A stretch of 7,466 nt of DNA from a gamma proteobacterium symbiont of Lucinoma myriamae (lineage in GTDB: Bacteria > Pseudomonadota > Gammaproteobacteria > GRL18), in the NCBI GenBank assembly GCA_025655635.1, contig JAHXIM010000231.1, forward strand, positions 1 to 7,466, read 5' to 3'. Below are positions 7,383-7,466 of this stretch, one piece after another (position 1 is the stretch's first letter; each line of letters starts with the position of its first letter). The notes under the pieces were generated by a model. It was not told where the DNA came from and searched no databases. It worked only from the letters and a program-made list of their open reading frames with translations. Position numbers and translations under genes: made by a program.

Positions 7383-7466
7383 TAGTCAGCCCTGAAAAAC
7401 ATATTATCTATTTGAAATGTAAGGAATTATCCCTATTTTTGAGTGACCAGATCGACCAGAAATGTT
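7383..7466. mobile_element. Inward-facing end of an insertion sequence (right edge, partial)
   Basis: This stretch is the inverted counterpart of the left edge: its reverse complement matches 3-85 at 76 of 83 positions. Four of the seven differences fall outside the cluster at 16-19 of the left copy. It begins at AGTCAGCCCTG, exactly where similarity between the two FimV genes stops. That places the element inside the paralogue, between the codons for roughly FimV residues 83 and 84. The two copies differ by about 8 percent, so they are not the same recent insertion copied without change. Confidence 0.7.

Noticed and set aside
1..7466. CRISPR array, tRNA or rRNA genes
   Set aside because: No regularly spaced direct repeats with unique spacers and no cloverleaf or rRNA-like sequences were seen on either strand.

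Overview
The window comes from a low-GC (by eye, roughly mid-30s percent) gammaproteobacterium. The evidence is a full-length FimV polar hub protein encoded just upstream of truA, as in pseudomonads and many other Gammaproteobacteria, plus a CysZ-type sulfate permease. I cannot name the genus.

Both edges carry the same roughly 83-bp sequence in opposite orientation (3-85 and 7384-7466, 76 of 83 positions identical). It ends inward on the same CAGGGCTGACT motif. I read these as the inward-facing ends of two related insertion sequences that continue outside the window. Each one cuts a gene. On the left, the C-terminal third of an FGGY-family sugar kinase (87-512) has lost its N-terminal part. 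On the right, a second FimV-like gene (6339-7382, minus strand) has lost its signal peptide and the first part of its N-terminal domain.

Between the edges, the plus strand carries the kinase remnant followed 41 bp later by cysZ (554-1312). cysZ converges on the minus-strand genes across a 137-bp gap holding a long imperfect palindrome (1362-1433). The minus strand reads, in transcription order: the truncated fimV paralogue with a good intrinsic terminator (6263-6291), a 500-bp AT-rich intergenic region, fimV (2945-5836, GTG start), a small membrane protein resembling CbiQ/EcfT (2277-2927), and truA (1450-2235). The last three are tightly spaced (17 and 41 bp) and probably form one operon.

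Functionally, FimV organises the cell pole and type IV pilus machinery, TruA makes pseudouridines in the tRNA anticodon arm, and CysZ brings sulfate in for cysteine synthesis. They share no single pathway. The most interesting feature is the tandem fimV paralogue. It keeps an open frame and a nearly identical LysM region (60 of 70 residues), but it stops naturally after the coiled coil, before any membrane segment or cytoplasmic domain. I found no clear evidence of a wholly new multi-gene system.
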